Source of the DNA: Scybalenecus merdavium
GTDB lineage: Bacteria > Bacillota > Clostridia > Oscillospirales > Acutalibacteraceae
Direction: 5' to 3'
Assembly: GCA_018714405.1 (NCBI GenBank)
Contig: DVNM01000005.1
Coordinates: 48,663-112,662 of the forward strand
DNA: 64,000 nucleotides
Shown: piece by piece, positions 1-8,810 of the stretch
Numbering within the stretch: position 1 is the stretch's first letter
Layout of the letters: every line of letters begins with the position of its first letter
Program-made: the position numbers and the translations under genes
The notes under the pieces: model-generated
The model's database searches: none
Seen by the model: the letters and a program-made list of their open reading frames with translations, nothing else
What the model was told of the DNA's origin: nothing

Positions 1-64
1 GTTCGCTTTCCTCAAAAAGGAAGTCGCGCGTGCCCTCGGGGGTGATTTTGGAATATCTTTTCAT
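1..64 (-). CDS. hisZ: HisZ-like ATP phosphoribosyltransferase regulatory subunit, N-terminal fragment
   Basis: Only the first 21 codons are inside the window. They read MKRYSKITPEGTRDFLFEES, which matches the start of class-II aminoacyl-tRNA-synthetase-like proteins of the HisZ/HisS type. The ITPEGTRD block is characteristic of HisZ, the catalytically dead histidyl-tRNA synthetase paralogue that activates short-form HisG in histidine biosynthesis. The ATG at 64 has a good ribosome site (AGGAGA) at 74-79. It lies 75 bp downstream of the polC stop on the same strand, with no clear terminator between. HisS itself is the alternative; downstream sequence would decide, for example HisZ lacks the anticodon-binding domain. 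Confidence 0.65.
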   Translation of the reverse strand, partial: MKRYSKITPEGTRDFLFEESE

Positions 65-139
65 AAAAAATGTTCTCCTGGTACTTTAATGCGCTAACGT
101 GCTACTATGCTACCACATGAAACGAAATCTGTCAAGTTC

Positions 140-3100
140 TCAGAAAAAGGAGATCTGGCTAGATTCCGGCATATCGCCGAGCGCGCCGATTTCGCGCAGC
201 GAGTCCACCGTGGATTTGCCGATGTGAGCACGTTCCATCAGGTCGTCGCAGGAGACGAAGTCACCGTTGCCGTCATCACGGGCGGCCGCAATCGCCTTCG
301 CCGCGTTTTCACCGATGCCGCTGATCGCACCGAACGGCAAACGGATCTTGCCGTCTTCGATCTTATACACACGGGCATCGGACTTATAGATGTCGACCGG
401 CAGAAATGCAATGCCGCGTGCCAGCATCTCGTTGACGATCTGCAAAACGGTGGCCGTGTCCTGCTCTTTGGCCGTTGCATTTTGATTTTTATTGATCTCC
501 TCAATACGCGCGCGCACGGCGGCTTTGCCGCGCAGCGCGGTGGGTGCATCCAAATCGCCGCCGCGCACCGTAAAAAATGCGCTGTAGTATTCGACCGGAT
601 AGTAGATTTTATACCAGCCAAGGCGCAGCGCCGCAATGACGTAAGCAGCAGCGTGCGCTTTCGGGAACATGTATTTGATCTTCATACAGGAGTCGATATA
701 CCACTCTTCCACATTATGGGCGCGCATATCGGCCTGCAGTTCCTCAGTCAGTTTAGCGGGGGCTTTGCCCTTACGCACAATCTCCATGATATTAAACGCC
801 GTTTTCGGTTCCATGCCCTTGTGCAGCAGGTAGGTCATAATGCTGTCACGCGTACCGATAACCTCGGAGATGTCGCAGGTGCCGTTTTTGATCAGTTCCT
901 GCGCGTTGCCGAGCCACACGTCGGTGCCGTGGGAAAGGCCGGAGATCTGCAAAAGGTCCGAAAAAGTTTTGGGCTGTGCTTCCGTCAGCATACCGACCAC
1001 AAAGCCGGTGCCCATTTCCGGGATCGACAGCGTGCCGGTCGGGCAGCCAATGTCTTCCGGTGTAACGCCGAGCGGTTCGGTGGAGGTGATCAGCTTATAA
1101 AGCTGCGGGTCGCACAAATCGACCTGCATGACCGGGATGCCGGTCGCATCCTCCAAAAACTTATAAAGCGTCGGCACATCGTGGCCGAGCTCGTCCAGCT
1201 TTAAAAGCGTGTCGTGCAGCGAGTTTTTAAAGTCGTAATGCGTAGTCAGCGTACCCTTGGACGCGTCGTTCGATGGGTACTGAATGGGCGTAAAATCTTC
1301 CACATCGTACTCACTGGGTACAACGACCATGCCGCCGGGGTGCTGCCCTGTGGTGCGCTTGATGCCGGTGCAGCCGGCTGTCAGGCGGTTTTCCTCTGCC
1401 CGGCTGACGGTGATGCCGCGCTTTTCCAGGTACTTTTTCACATAGCCGTAAGCCGTTTTATCGGCCACGGTGGCAATCGTACCGGCTTTAAACACATGGG
1501 TCTTGCCGAACAGTTCTTCCGTAAATTTATGGATCTGGCTCTGGCAGTCGCCGGAGAAGTTCAGGTCGATATCCGGCTCTTTGTCGCCGTCAAAGCCCAG
1601 GAACGTTTCAAACGGGATCTCGTGGCCGTCGCGGTTCATCGGCGTGCCGCAGTGCGGGCAGTTTTTCGGCGGCAGGTCAAAGCCGGAACCGTAGCTGCCG
1701 TCCAGAATAAACTCACTGTGCTTACAGCTTGGGCACACATAGTGCGGGGCAAGCGGATTTACCTCAGAAATACCGGCCATGTGCGCCACGAAAGACGAAC
1801 CGACCGAACCACGCGAGCCGACCAGATAGCCGAGTTCCTCAGACCGGTGCACAAGCCGCTTGGCGATAACATACAAAACGGCGTAGCCGTGCTTTATAAT
1901 GGAATCCAGTTCTTTTTGCAGACGGGTGGACACCAGTTCCGGCAGATCCTCGCCGTACATCTCTTTGGCACGCTGCCAGCAGATGTCGGTCAGCTCCTGT
2001 TCGGCGCCGTCGATGTGCGGCTGGAACGTGCCGGGCGGGATCGGCGGCAGGTCGTCTTCGATCATGTCGGCGATTTTTGCCGGGTTGTCCACGACAAATT
2101 CTTTGGCACGGTCGCCGAAATAGGCAAATTCCTGCAGCATCTCATCCGTTGTTTTAAAATAAAGCGGCGCCTGCATGTCGGCATCGTCAAAGCCCTTGCT
2201 GTCCATAATGATGGCGCGGAACTTGGCGTCCGTTTCATTGAGAAAATGCACGTCGCCGGTCGCCACGGTCATTTTGCCGAGCTCGTCGGCAATGCGCACA
2301 ATGCGGCGGTTGATTTCGTTCAGATCCTCTTCCCCGCGGATATCGGCATAAAGGTCCTTGTCCGAGCGGATCATAAACGCGTTGTTGCCATTCGGCTGGA
2401 TCTCCAGATAATCGTAAAAGGAAGCGATCTCTTTCACCGTCGCGTCGTCTGCCTTATGTACAATGGCCTGGTAGACCTCGCCCTGCTCGCAGGCAGAGCC
2501 GATCAGAATGCCGTTGCGGTGCGCCTTCAGCGCTGATTTAGGGATCAGCGGCCGGTTTTTAAAATACTGCACGTTAGAGGCGGAAATATGCTTGTAAAGC
2601 GTTTTGCGCCCCTCTTTGTTCTGAATCAGGAAAATAATATGGTTGCGCACAAAATCCTTCAGCTTCATCTGCATGAAGTTGGGGTATTTTTCGTCGTCCA
2701 CCAAATAGCCTTCCATACCGAGAATGACCTTGATACCGGCCGCTTTACCGGCGGCATACGCCTCGGGCAGCGCCTGCACGACGCCATGGTCGGTGATGGC
2801 GACCGCCTTATGGCCCCACTCGGCTGCACGCTTGACAAGCGCCGTCGGGCTGGAGATGCCGTCCATTTCCGAAAGCGAGGTGTGCAGATGCAGTTCCACG
2901 CGCTTTTCAGCAGCGGTGTCCATCTTCTGCGTTTTTTTCACGCTGGCTACGGAAAACGGCTGCAGGGTCATTTCGTTGGCAAAAGAGTCAAGCATATAAC
3001 GGCCGGCGGCAATGACTGTGCCGGCCTGTTTTAATTTTTTTTCAAAATTGTCGGCCTCATCCCCCTCCATAAACATTTTACAGGTAATGGAAGAAGTCAG

Positions 3101-3850
3101 GTCGGAAATGTCAAAGTTCAAGATTTTATAACGGCCGCGGCGCGTTGTGACAACTTCGGTGTGCAGCACATCGCCCCAGACGGTGACGATGCCGTCGTCC
3201 GGCTTGACCTGCTCCATCGGTTTCGGCTTTTCACGCAGCTTGCGGCCGTAAAGCATATGTATAGAGTCCTCATAAAGCGGCATGCCCTCCATCAGAATAT
3301 GGGGCTCGTATGTGTCAGCCTGCTTTTTCGGTGCCTCACGCACTGTTTCGCGCTGCTTGGCCCGCACGACCGCCTCCAGGTCAAGCTTGCCGTCCTCCAC
3401 CAGCATAACGGCAAGAGAAAGGCCAAACATTTCCTGAATCTTCTGCGTTAAAAATTCTTCGCATTTTTTCGCGCGTAAAAGGTCGAGCCCGCCCTGCTGC
3501 AAATGCAGCTGCAGCGTCTGCCGGCCCATGTCCAGCTCCATCTTGACATTGTCAAAAAAGCCGCAAAGCTGCGGATACGCCTTGCAAAAGCAGTGCAGAA
3601 TATCATCCAGCGCAGCTTCGTTAAAGCAGGCGCTGCTGTAAGACACCTGAATATCCACTGCGCTCAGGCCGTAGTCTTCACAGAGTTTTGCTTCCACCCG
3701 GCTGAGCAGGTCGTGCGAAATCCTTTCCTTCGACTCGGTTTTTATCTCCACCCGCCGTTTCTGGCGCGACACGTTCATTTGCGAAATGCCGCATGTGTCC
3801 AGCGGCGCACAGCCGCTGACAGACGGGAAAAGGTCTTTCATTGCATACAT
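140..3850 (-). CDS. polC: DNA polymerase III alpha subunit PolC, lacking the internal exonuclease domain
   Basis: This is the replicative DNA polymerase of Gram-positive type. In order it has a divergent N-terminal domain, an OB fold (about residues 220-305), a PHP domain starting at RVELHLHT (318-324), a polymerase core with a zinc finger (C706/C709 and C731/C734) and the catalytic PDIDLNFSG motif (D760, D762), and the C-terminal fingers and duplex-binding parts. At 1236 aa it is about 200 residues shorter than usual PolC. The gap is where the DEDDh proofreading exonuclease normally sits inside the PHP domain: LVDDEKYPNF (383-392) runs almost directly into the second PHP half. No FDVETTG-type motif is present. 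The ATG overlaps the ispG stop as TAATG, so translation is probably coupled; a second ATG lies at 3841. Family identity is certain; the proofreading loss is read directly from the translation. Confidence 0.97.
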   Translation of the reverse strand: MYAMKDLFPSVSGCAPLDTCGISQMNVSRQKRRVEIKTESKERISHDLLSRVEAKLCEDYGLSAVDIQVSYSSACFNEAALDDILHCFCKAYPQLCGFFDNVKMELDMGRQTLQLHLQQGGLDLLRAKKCEEFLTQKIQEMFGLSLAVMLVEDGKLDLEAVVRAKQRETVREAPKKQADTYEPHILMEGMPLYEDSIHMLYGRKLREKPKPMEQVKPDDGIVTVWGDVLHTEVVTTRRGRYKILNFDISDLTSSITCKMFMEGDEADNFEKKLKQAGTVIAAGRYMLDSFANEMTLQPFSVASVKKTQKMDTAAEKRVELHLHTSLSEMDGISSPTALVKRAAEWGHKAVAITDHGVVQALPEAYAAGKAAGIKVILGMEGYLVDDEKYPNFMQMKLKDFVRNHIIFLIQNKEGRKTLYKHISASNVQYFKNRPLIPKSALKAHRNGILIGSACEQGEVYQAIVHKADDATVKEIASFYDYLEIQPNGNNAFMIRSDKDLYADIRGEEDLNEINRRIVRIADELGKMTVATGDVHFLNETDAKFRAIIMDSKGFDDADMQAPLYFKTTDEMLQEFAYFGDRAKEFVVDNPAKIADMIEDDLPPIPPGTFQPHIDGAEQELTDICWQRAKEMYGEDLPELVSTRLQKELDSIIKHGYAVLYVIAKRLVHRSEELGYLVGSRGSVGSSFVAHMAGISEVNPLAPHYVCPSCKHSEFILDGSYGSGFDLPPKNCPHCGTPMNRDGHEIPFETFLGFDGDKEPDIDLNFSGDCQSQIHKFTEELFGKTHVFKAGTIATVADKTAYGYVKKYLEKRGITVSRAEENRLTAGCTGIKRTTGQHPGGMVVVPSEYDVEDFTPIQYPSNDASKGTLTTHYDFKNSLHDTLLKLDELGHDVPTLYKFLEDATGIPVMQVDLCDPQLYKLITSTEPLGVTPEDIGCPTGTLSIPEMGTGFVVGMLTEAQPKTFSDLLQISGLSHGTDVWLGNAQELIKNGTCDISEVIGTRDSIMTYLLHKGMEPKTAFNIMEIVRKGKAPAKLTEELQADMRAHNVEEWYIDSCMKIKYMFPKAHAAAYVIAALRLGWYKIYYPVEYYSAFFTVRGGDLDAPTALRGKAAVRARIEEINKNQNATAKEQDTATVLQIVNEMLARGIAFLPVDIYKSDARVYKIEDGKIRLPFGAISGIGENAAKAIAAARDDGNGDFVSCDDLMERAHIGKSTVDSLREIGALGDMPESSQISFF

Positions 3851-4899
3851 TACAGTTTATCAATCTCTTTCATCAGTTCGTCTAAAAGGGCTTCCTCCGG
3901 CACTTTGCGCAGCACCTGACCCTTTTTGAAAATAATGCCGCAGCCGTCGCCGCCGGCAATGCCCACATCGGCCTCTTTCGCCTCGCCGGGGCCGTTGACC
4001 ACACAGCCCATAACGGCCACCTTGATGGGCTTATGCACATTCTTCAGCCGTTCCTCCACCTGATGGGCAAGGCCGACCAGATCGATGCGCGTGCGCCCGC
4101 AGGTGGGGCAGCTGATCAGGTAAGGGGCGTCTTTCTTCATGTCGAGCGCCTTTAAAATATCGAACGCAGCAAAAATTTCCTGCACCGGGTCGGCCGTCAG
4201 GCTGACGCGGATCGTATCGCCGATGCCGTGCGCCAGAAGCGAACCGATGCCGATGGCCGACTTGATAAGACCCATATGCTCTGTGCCGGCTTCGGTCACG
4301 CCGAGATGCAGCGGATAATTGCACTTTTCAGCGGCCAGCTCATAAGCCGCGATCATTGTGTGCACATTGGAGCTTTTGATGGAAATAACAATATCGTCAA
4401 AATCAAACTTTTCAAGCAAAGAGGCGTGATAAAGCGCTGATTCTACCAGCGCCTGCGCATTCGGTTCGCCGTATTTGCTCAGAATCTCTTTTTCAAGCGA
4501 GCCGGAATTGACGCCGATACGGATCGGGATGCCGCGGCTTTTGCAGCAGTCGGCCACTGCCTTGACACGCGATTCATCACCGATATTGCCAGGATTGATG
4601 CGGATCTTGTCGATGCCCCGTTCCGCCGCGCCGAGCGCCAGACGGTAATCAAAATGAATATCTGCAACAAGCGGGATATTGACCGCCTCTTTGATCGGCT
4701 CGATCAGATCGAGCGCCGCCTTGTCGGGTATGGCAAAGCGCAGAATGCCGCAGCCGGCAGCGGCCAGCGCCTTGGCCTGTGCCACGCTGCCCGCAATGTC
4801 TGTAGAAGGTACGTTCAGCATGGACTGCACGACCACATCGTGCCCGCCGCCAAGCGGCACGCCGCCGACCTGAACCGTTTTGGAAATTCGTCTATTCAT
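3850..4899 (-). CDS. ispG: 4-hydroxy-3-methylbut-2-enyl diphosphate synthase (flavodoxin type), IspG/GcpE
   Basis: IspG converts 2-C-methyl-erythritol 2,4-cyclodiphosphate to HMBPP in the MEP isoprenoid pathway, using a [4Fe-4S] cluster. The 349-residue length is normal for the bacterial form without the plant insert. An N-terminal TIM barrel is followed by the cluster domain, whose ligands are visible as SCPTCGRTRIDL and VMGCVVNGPGEA, with the conserved Glu after the last Cys. GGDGCGI near the C terminus is also typical. The start is preceded by GGGTGAGAAG. Together with dxr and uppS it makes this operon a source of undecaprenyl precursor. Its TAA overlaps the polC ATG. Confidence 0.97.
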   Translation of the reverse strand: MNRRISKTVQVGGVPLGGGHDVVVQSMLNVPSTDIAGSVAQAKALAAAGCGILRFAIPDKAALDLIEPIKEAVNIPLVADIHFDYRLALGAAERGIDKIRINPGNIGDESRVKAVADCCKSRGIPIRIGVNSGSLEKEILSKYGEPNAQALVESALYHASLLEKFDFDDIVISIKSSNVHTMIAAYELAAEKCNYPLHLGVTEAGTEHMGLIKSAIGIGSLLAHGIGDTIRVSLTADPVQEIFAAFDILKALDMKKDAPYLISCPTCGRTRIDLVGLAHQVEERLKNVHKPIKVAVMGCVVNGPGEAKEADVGIAGGDGCGIIFKKGQVLRKVPEEALLDELMKEIDKL

Positions 4900-4910
4900 C
4901 TTCTCACCCG

Positions 4911-5969
4911 CTAAAACAATTTTGTAATGTCACTGAACGTGACAACGCACATCAGCCCCAGCAAAAGCACCAGGCCGATGGTGTTGACGAGCCACTCGAA
5001 TTTAGCCGGCGGCTTTTTGCGCGTAATGCCCTCAAACAAAAGAACAAAAATGCGCCAGCCGTCCAGCGCCGGAATCGGGAACAAATTGAAAAGGCCGACG
5101 TTGATCGTTAAAAGTGCCATAATGCGCAGCATGGTGGGCACAGAAGTTTTGACCGCGTCCGAAATGATGCTGACGCTGCCGACCGGACCGGACAGATCCG
5201 ACAGTCCGTATTTGCCGGTCAGAAGATCATAGACCGACAAAAAGACCATGCGCCCGTAAGACAGAAATTCCAGACACGAGGCCTTCAGCACATTGCCCAC
5301 ATTTTTCTCCTCGCCGAGCAGCCAGAAGTCCATCGAAATGTAATTGTGGCCATACTGCTCTTCCGTCGCGAACTGCACGCCGTCCAGCGCCACCGTTTTG
5401 CCGTCGCGGTCGACCGTCATGTCTACGATGCCGTCGCTGCTGCGTGAAAACGCCGTGCTGAGGTCCGAAGTCGTAAAAATGCGCATGCCGTCGATCGATT
5501 TGATCGTGTCGCCGACCTGCAGGCCGTAAGCCTCGCTGACGGCATTTTCCTCAAACCGGGCCACCGTACAGGTGCCGACCAGGTTAGAGGTGGAAACAAT
5601 GATGACCATAATGATGAAGCCGAGCAGCAAGTTCATCAGCGCGCCGGCCACGACCACAACGATGCGCTGCCAGACTTTTTTGGAAGAAAACGAACGCTTG
5701 CTGTCGCTTTCCTCATCTTCCCCCTCCATGGCGCAGTAGCCGCCGACCAAAATCCAGCGCAGCGAGTACTTCGTGCCGCGAAAAGTTTTGCTAAAGATTT
5801 TCGGCCCCATGCCGATTGAAAATTCATTGACCTGGATCTTATTGAGTTTGGCCGCTACGAAATGGCCTCCCTCGTGCACAATAATGATCAGTTCAAAAAA
5901 CAAAATCGCGATCAGGATCGGGTAGACCGTGTTCCAGATGCTCGAAATGCTGATGCTCAGAGAAATCAA
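4911..5969 (-). CDS. rseP: Site-2 metalloprotease RseP/RasP (M50)
   Basis: This is an intramembrane zinc metalloprotease that cleaves anti-sigma factors and signal-peptide remnants within the membrane. The zinc motif HEGGH lies in the first membrane segment (about residues 32-36). One PDZ domain (about 120-210) follows, and the third zinc ligand is in the C-terminal membrane segment as NLFPIPALDGWR. The family normally reads LDGG there, so Gly to Trp after the catalytic Asp is unusual (the codon is TGG). Four membrane segments are visible. The start appears to be TTG at 5969, overlapping the dxr stop as TTGA, with GGCGGT upstream; no in-frame ATG lies near the N terminus. Confidence 0.93.
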   Translation of the reverse strand: MISLSISISSIWNTVYPILIAILFFELIIIVHEGGHFVAAKLNKIQVNEFSIGMGPKIFSKTFRGTKYSLRWILVGGYCAMEGEDEESDSKRSFSSKKVWQRIVVVVAGALMNLLLGFIIMVIIVSTSNLVGTCTVARFEENAVSEAYGLQVGDTIKSIDGMRIFTTSDLSTAFSRSSDGIVDMTVDRDGKTVALDGVQFATEEQYGHNYISMDFWLLGEEKNVGNVLKASCLEFLSYGRMVFLSVYDLLTGKYGLSDLSGPVGSVSIISDAVKTSVPTMLRIMALLTINVGLFNLFPIPALDGWRIFVLLFEGITRKKPPAKFEWLVNTIGLVLLLGLMCVVTFSDITKLF

Positions 5970-7114
5970 CTATTTACCGCCTTTGCCACATATTCACGCG
6001 CGCACCGGTCTGCCTCCAGCACATCGGCAAGCGAAAAGGCCTGCACATCCGGCGCGTGCTCCATTGCCTCATTGTTAAGATATGCAATATCGGTAAATTT
6101 AATTTTTCCGTCCAGAAAATATTTTACGCTCTCTTCATTGGCGCCGTTTGCAGCAGCCGGGTGCAGACCGCCTTTTTCAAAGGCACGGCGGCAGACGTTC
6201 AGACAGCCAAATGTCTTGTAATCCGGCGCAAAAAAGGTTAGCTTGCCGTACTCGGTCAGGCTGAGTTCGCGCACAGGCGAAACGAAGCGCTCCGGATAGG
6301 TCAAAGCATATTGGATTGGGATGCGCATATCCGGCACGCCAAGCTGGGCAATAACGGAATTGTCCACATACTCGATCGCAGAATGGACGACCGACTCACG
6401 GTGCACGACCACTTCGATCTGGGACGGCTGCATGTCAAAAAGCCAGGCCGCCTCAATGATTTCGAGTCCCTTATTCATCATGGTAGCGGAGTCGATCGTG
6501 ATTTTGGCGCCCATGCTCCAGTTCGGGTGGTTGAGCGCCTGCTCGACCGTGACGTTTTGCAGTTCACTTTCTTTTTTACCGAAAAACGGGCCGCCGGAAG
6601 CCGTTAAAATCAGTTTTTTAACAGCTGCACGGCCTGGGCTGCCCTGCAGCGCCTGAAAAATAGCCGAGTGTTCACTGTCGACCGGCAGGATCGAAACGCC
6701 GTTTTCCTTTGCCGCATCCATCACCAGCCGGCCGCCGGCCACAAGCGTTTCCTTGTTGGCGAGCGCAATCGTCTTTTTGGCGCGGATGGCCGCCAAAGTC
6801 GGTTCCAGTCCGACCATGCCGACCACGGCGTTGAGCACCGTATCGGCATGCGCAGCGGTGGCACATTCGATCAGCCCCTCCATGCCGGATACAACACGGA
6901 TGTCCGTATCCTTCAGCAAAACACGCAGGGCGTCGGCCGCCTGCGGCTGCATCATGCAGACAAGTTCGGGATGAAATTCCCGAGCCTGGCGTTCCACCGC
7001 CTTGTAATTTTTATTGGCCGAAAGAGCCGTTACCGAATAGCCGTTCAGCCGGATCACATCGAGTGCCTGGGTGCCGATAGAACCGGTAGAGCCGAGCAGC
7101 GCGATTTTTTTCAT
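5966..7114 (-). CDS. dxr: 1-deoxy-D-xylulose 5-phosphate reductoisomerase
   Basis: Dxr makes 2-C-methyl-erythritol 4-phosphate with NADPH, the committed step of the MEP pathway and the target of fosmidomycin. The protein is 382 aa, usual for the family. It begins MKKIALLGSTGSIGTQ with the NADPH-binding GSTGSIG loop. The metal and substrate site is visible as PVDSEHSAIFQ and later MNKGLEIIEA, with NHPNWSMGAKITIDSATMMNKG typical of Dxr. A longer reading frame runs to 7168. The ATG at 7114 was chosen because it starts exactly at the nucleotide-binding strand and has GAAGGTGAAG just upstream. It is 10 bp downstream of cdsA and overlaps rseP. Confidence 0.97.
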   Translation of the reverse strand: MKKIALLGSTGSIGTQALDVIRLNGYSVTALSANKNYKAVERQAREFHPELVCMMQPQAADALRVLLKDTDIRVVSGMEGLIECATAAHADTVLNAVVGMVGLEPTLAAIRAKKTIALANKETLVAGGRLVMDAAKENGVSILPVDSEHSAIFQALQGSPGRAAVKKLILTASGGPFFGKKESELQNVTVEQALNHPNWSMGAKITIDSATMMNKGLEIIEAAWLFDMQPSQIEVVVHRESVVHSAIEYVDNSVIAQLGVPDMRIPIQYALTYPERFVSPVRELSLTEYGKLTFFAPDYKTFGCLNVCRRAFEKGGLHPAAANGANEESVKYFLDGKIKFTDIAYLNNEAMEHAPDVQAFSLADVLEADRCAREYVAKAVNS

Positions 7115-7124
7115 AACTTCACCT

Positions 7125-8003
7125 TCAGACTGCTGCGCTGAAATAAGCCAGCGCAATGATATGTACAACGGCCAGCGTGAAAAGCGACGAATCGAACCGA
7201 TCCATCACACCGCCGTGGCCGGGAAAGATCTTGCCAAAATCCTTTACGCCGAAATTGCGTTTAAGCACCGACGCCGTCAGGTCGCCGAACATGCCAAGCA
7301 GCGCGACCACAGGGCTCAGGCAGATGAGCGCGATCATCAGCGGCTGTTCCAGCGGCGCATCGGCAAAATGGTTGTAAAGCAAAATGGCACACACGTTGGC
7401 AACGAGCGACAAAACAAGGCCGCCGACCGCGCCCTCCACCGTTTTTTTCGGGCTGATGTTCGGCGACATTTTATGCTTGCCGCACACCATGCCGGTCAGC
7501 TGGGCGCCGATGTCGTTCACAAGCGCCGAAATGAGCGCATAGAAGATAAAATAAATGCCGATCTGCTTATCGGCGCCGCCGATGTCGCGCAAACGGACGA
7601 TGATGGAAAAACCGTAAGGCACGACAACGCTGGCAAAAACGGCTGTCGTCACATCCTCAAACTTTGTTTTATTATACTGGCGTAGCATGGCCAGGAAAAA
7701 CACGATGACGAGCGCTGTAACGTAGACCACATGCGGTACGAAGCCGATCACACGCGACCACACCGCCTCAGAAACGAACGGTTCCAGACAGGCGCCGTTC
7801 GAGAAAAACGGCACGACGGCGGCAAACGCCGTACCGACGATCAAAATAAATTTATTGACGATTTTTGCGCAGCGCATGATCTCGTTGGCAGCGACTGCGC
7901 TTAAAAACGCAACGACAACGACCAGCGCCGGCGTGTAGATCTGCCAGACGACAACGACCAGAACGGCCGCCAGCACCAGGCCGGTAATCACTCTTTGTTT
8001 CAT
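7125..8003 (-). CDS. cdsA: Phosphatidate cytidylyltransferase
   Basis: CdsA makes CDP-diacylglycerol from phosphatidic acid and CTP, the branch point for membrane phospholipids. It is 292 aa and polytopic, with seven or eight hydrophobic segments. The C-terminal signature is seen as VKDFGKIFPGHGGVMDRFDS, matching the family pattern KD-x-G-x5-PGHGG-x2-DR-x-D-S that carries the catalytic acidic residues. The start ATG overlaps the uppS stop as ATGA, so the two are translationally coupled. This gene order (uppS-cdsA-dxr-rseP) is conserved across Firmicutes. Confidence 0.96.
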   Translation of the reverse strand: MKQRVITGLVLAAVLVVVVWQIYTPALVVVVAFLSAVAANEIMRCAKIVNKFILIVGTAFAAVVPFFSNGACLEPFVSEAVWSRVIGFVPHVVYVTALVIVFFLAMLRQYNKTKFEDVTTAVFASVVVPYGFSIIVRLRDIGGADKQIGIYFIFYALISALVNDIGAQLTGMVCGKHKMSPNISPKKTVEGAVGGLVLSLVANVCAILLYNHFADAPLEQPLMIALICLSPVVALLGMFGDLTASVLKRNFGVKDFGKIFPGHGGVMDRFDSSLFTLAVVHIIALAYFSAAV

Positions 8004-8740
8004 ACGGTACCTCCGAAACGGCGGTTTCTTTTTTCATAAGCAGACAAGGCCGCATAAAGGTCTTCATCTTTAAAATCGGGCCACAGTACATCGCTGTACC
8101 AGAATTCACTGTAAGCCGACTGCCAAAGCAGGAAATTGGAAAGGCGCTGCTCCCCGCTCGGGCGGATAATCAGGTCGGCATCCGGCTGGCCGGCCGTGTA
8201 GATGTGCGATGAAATATCATCCTCTGTGATCGATGTCAGATCGCGCCCCTCGCGCGCAAGGCGCTGCACGGCACGAACGATCTCGAGCCGGCCGCCGTAG
8301 TTGACCGCCAGGTTGATAATGGTGCCGTCGCGGTCAGCCGTACGCTTTTCAGCGCGGTCCATCAGGTCATTGAGCTCGTCGGAAAGCCCCTCGCGCTCGC
8401 CGATAAAGCGGATCGCAATATTTTCGCTTTCGTCAAAGTCACGCTCCGCCTCCAGCAGATAATTTTTGAACAGCAGCATCAGTGCGTTCACCTCGTCTGC
8501 CGGGCGCTTCCAGTTTTCGGTAGAAAACGCATAAAACGTGACATAAGGGATGCCCAGATGCGCACAAAGCTTGGAAATGCGGCGAAACACCTCGGCGCCG
8601 GCCTTGTGCCCGGCCTTTCGCGGCAGAGCGCGCTTTTTGGCCCAGCGGCCGTTGCCGTCCATAATAATGCCAAGATGCTGCGGCAGCACATCGAACGACG
8701 GCAGGTTTTCAAAGCCGGCCTTTTTTTTGAATACAGCCAT
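8000..8740 (-). CDS. uppS: Undecaprenyl diphosphate synthase (cis-prenyltransferase)
   Basis: UppS condenses isopentenyl diphosphate units onto farnesyl diphosphate in cis to give C55 undecaprenyl diphosphate, the lipid carrier for peptidoglycan and for the exopolysaccharide made by the locus at 24-47 kb. The catalytic loop is GIIMDGNGRWAKKR near residue 30. FYAFSTENWKRP and the C-terminal IRPSGEQRLSNFLLWQSAYSE are diagnostic. The open frame extends to 8854, but the ATG at 8740 (MAVFKKKAG) has a clean GGAGG ribosome site and gives a normal 246-aa length. It lies 70 bp downstream of frr; a small hairpin occupies that gap. Confidence 0.96.
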   Translation of the reverse strand: MAVFKKKAGFENLPSFDVLPQHLGIIMDGNGRWAKKRALPRKAGHKAGAEVFRRISKLCAHLGIPYVTFYAFSTENWKRPADEVNALMLLFKNYLLEAERDFDESENIAIRFIGEREGLSDELNDLMDRAEKRTADRDGTIINLAVNYGGRLEIVRAVQRLAREGRDLTSITEDDISSHIYTAGQPDADLIIRPSGEQRLSNFLLWQSAYSEFWYSDVLWPDFKDEDLYAALSAYEKRNRRFGGTV

Positions 8741-8775
8741 GTTGCCTCCACAAATACAGATATAAAAGCATTTCA

Positions 8776-8796
8776 GGGGCGCCATAGCAGCGCCCC
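8776..8796. other. Perfect inverted repeat between frr and uppS
   Basis: GGGGCGC at 8776-8782 pairs with GCGCCCC at 8790-8796 across a 7-nt loop. On the minus strand it is followed by TGAAATGCTTTT, a weak T-run. It sits between the frr stop and the uppS ribosome site. It could be a partial attenuator or an mRNA-stability element that tunes uppS against frr; it is too poor in T to be called a full terminator. Confidence 0.45.
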
Positions 8797-8810
8797 ACAA
8801 AAGCACACTG

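Noticed and set aside
1214..2536. 440-codon plus-strand frame opposite polC, and similar ones at 107-1204 and 2588-3034
   Set aside because: They are antisense to an unmistakable polC, are rich in His/Arg/Gln/Ala as expected for mirror frames of GC-biased codons, and have no ribosome site or family.
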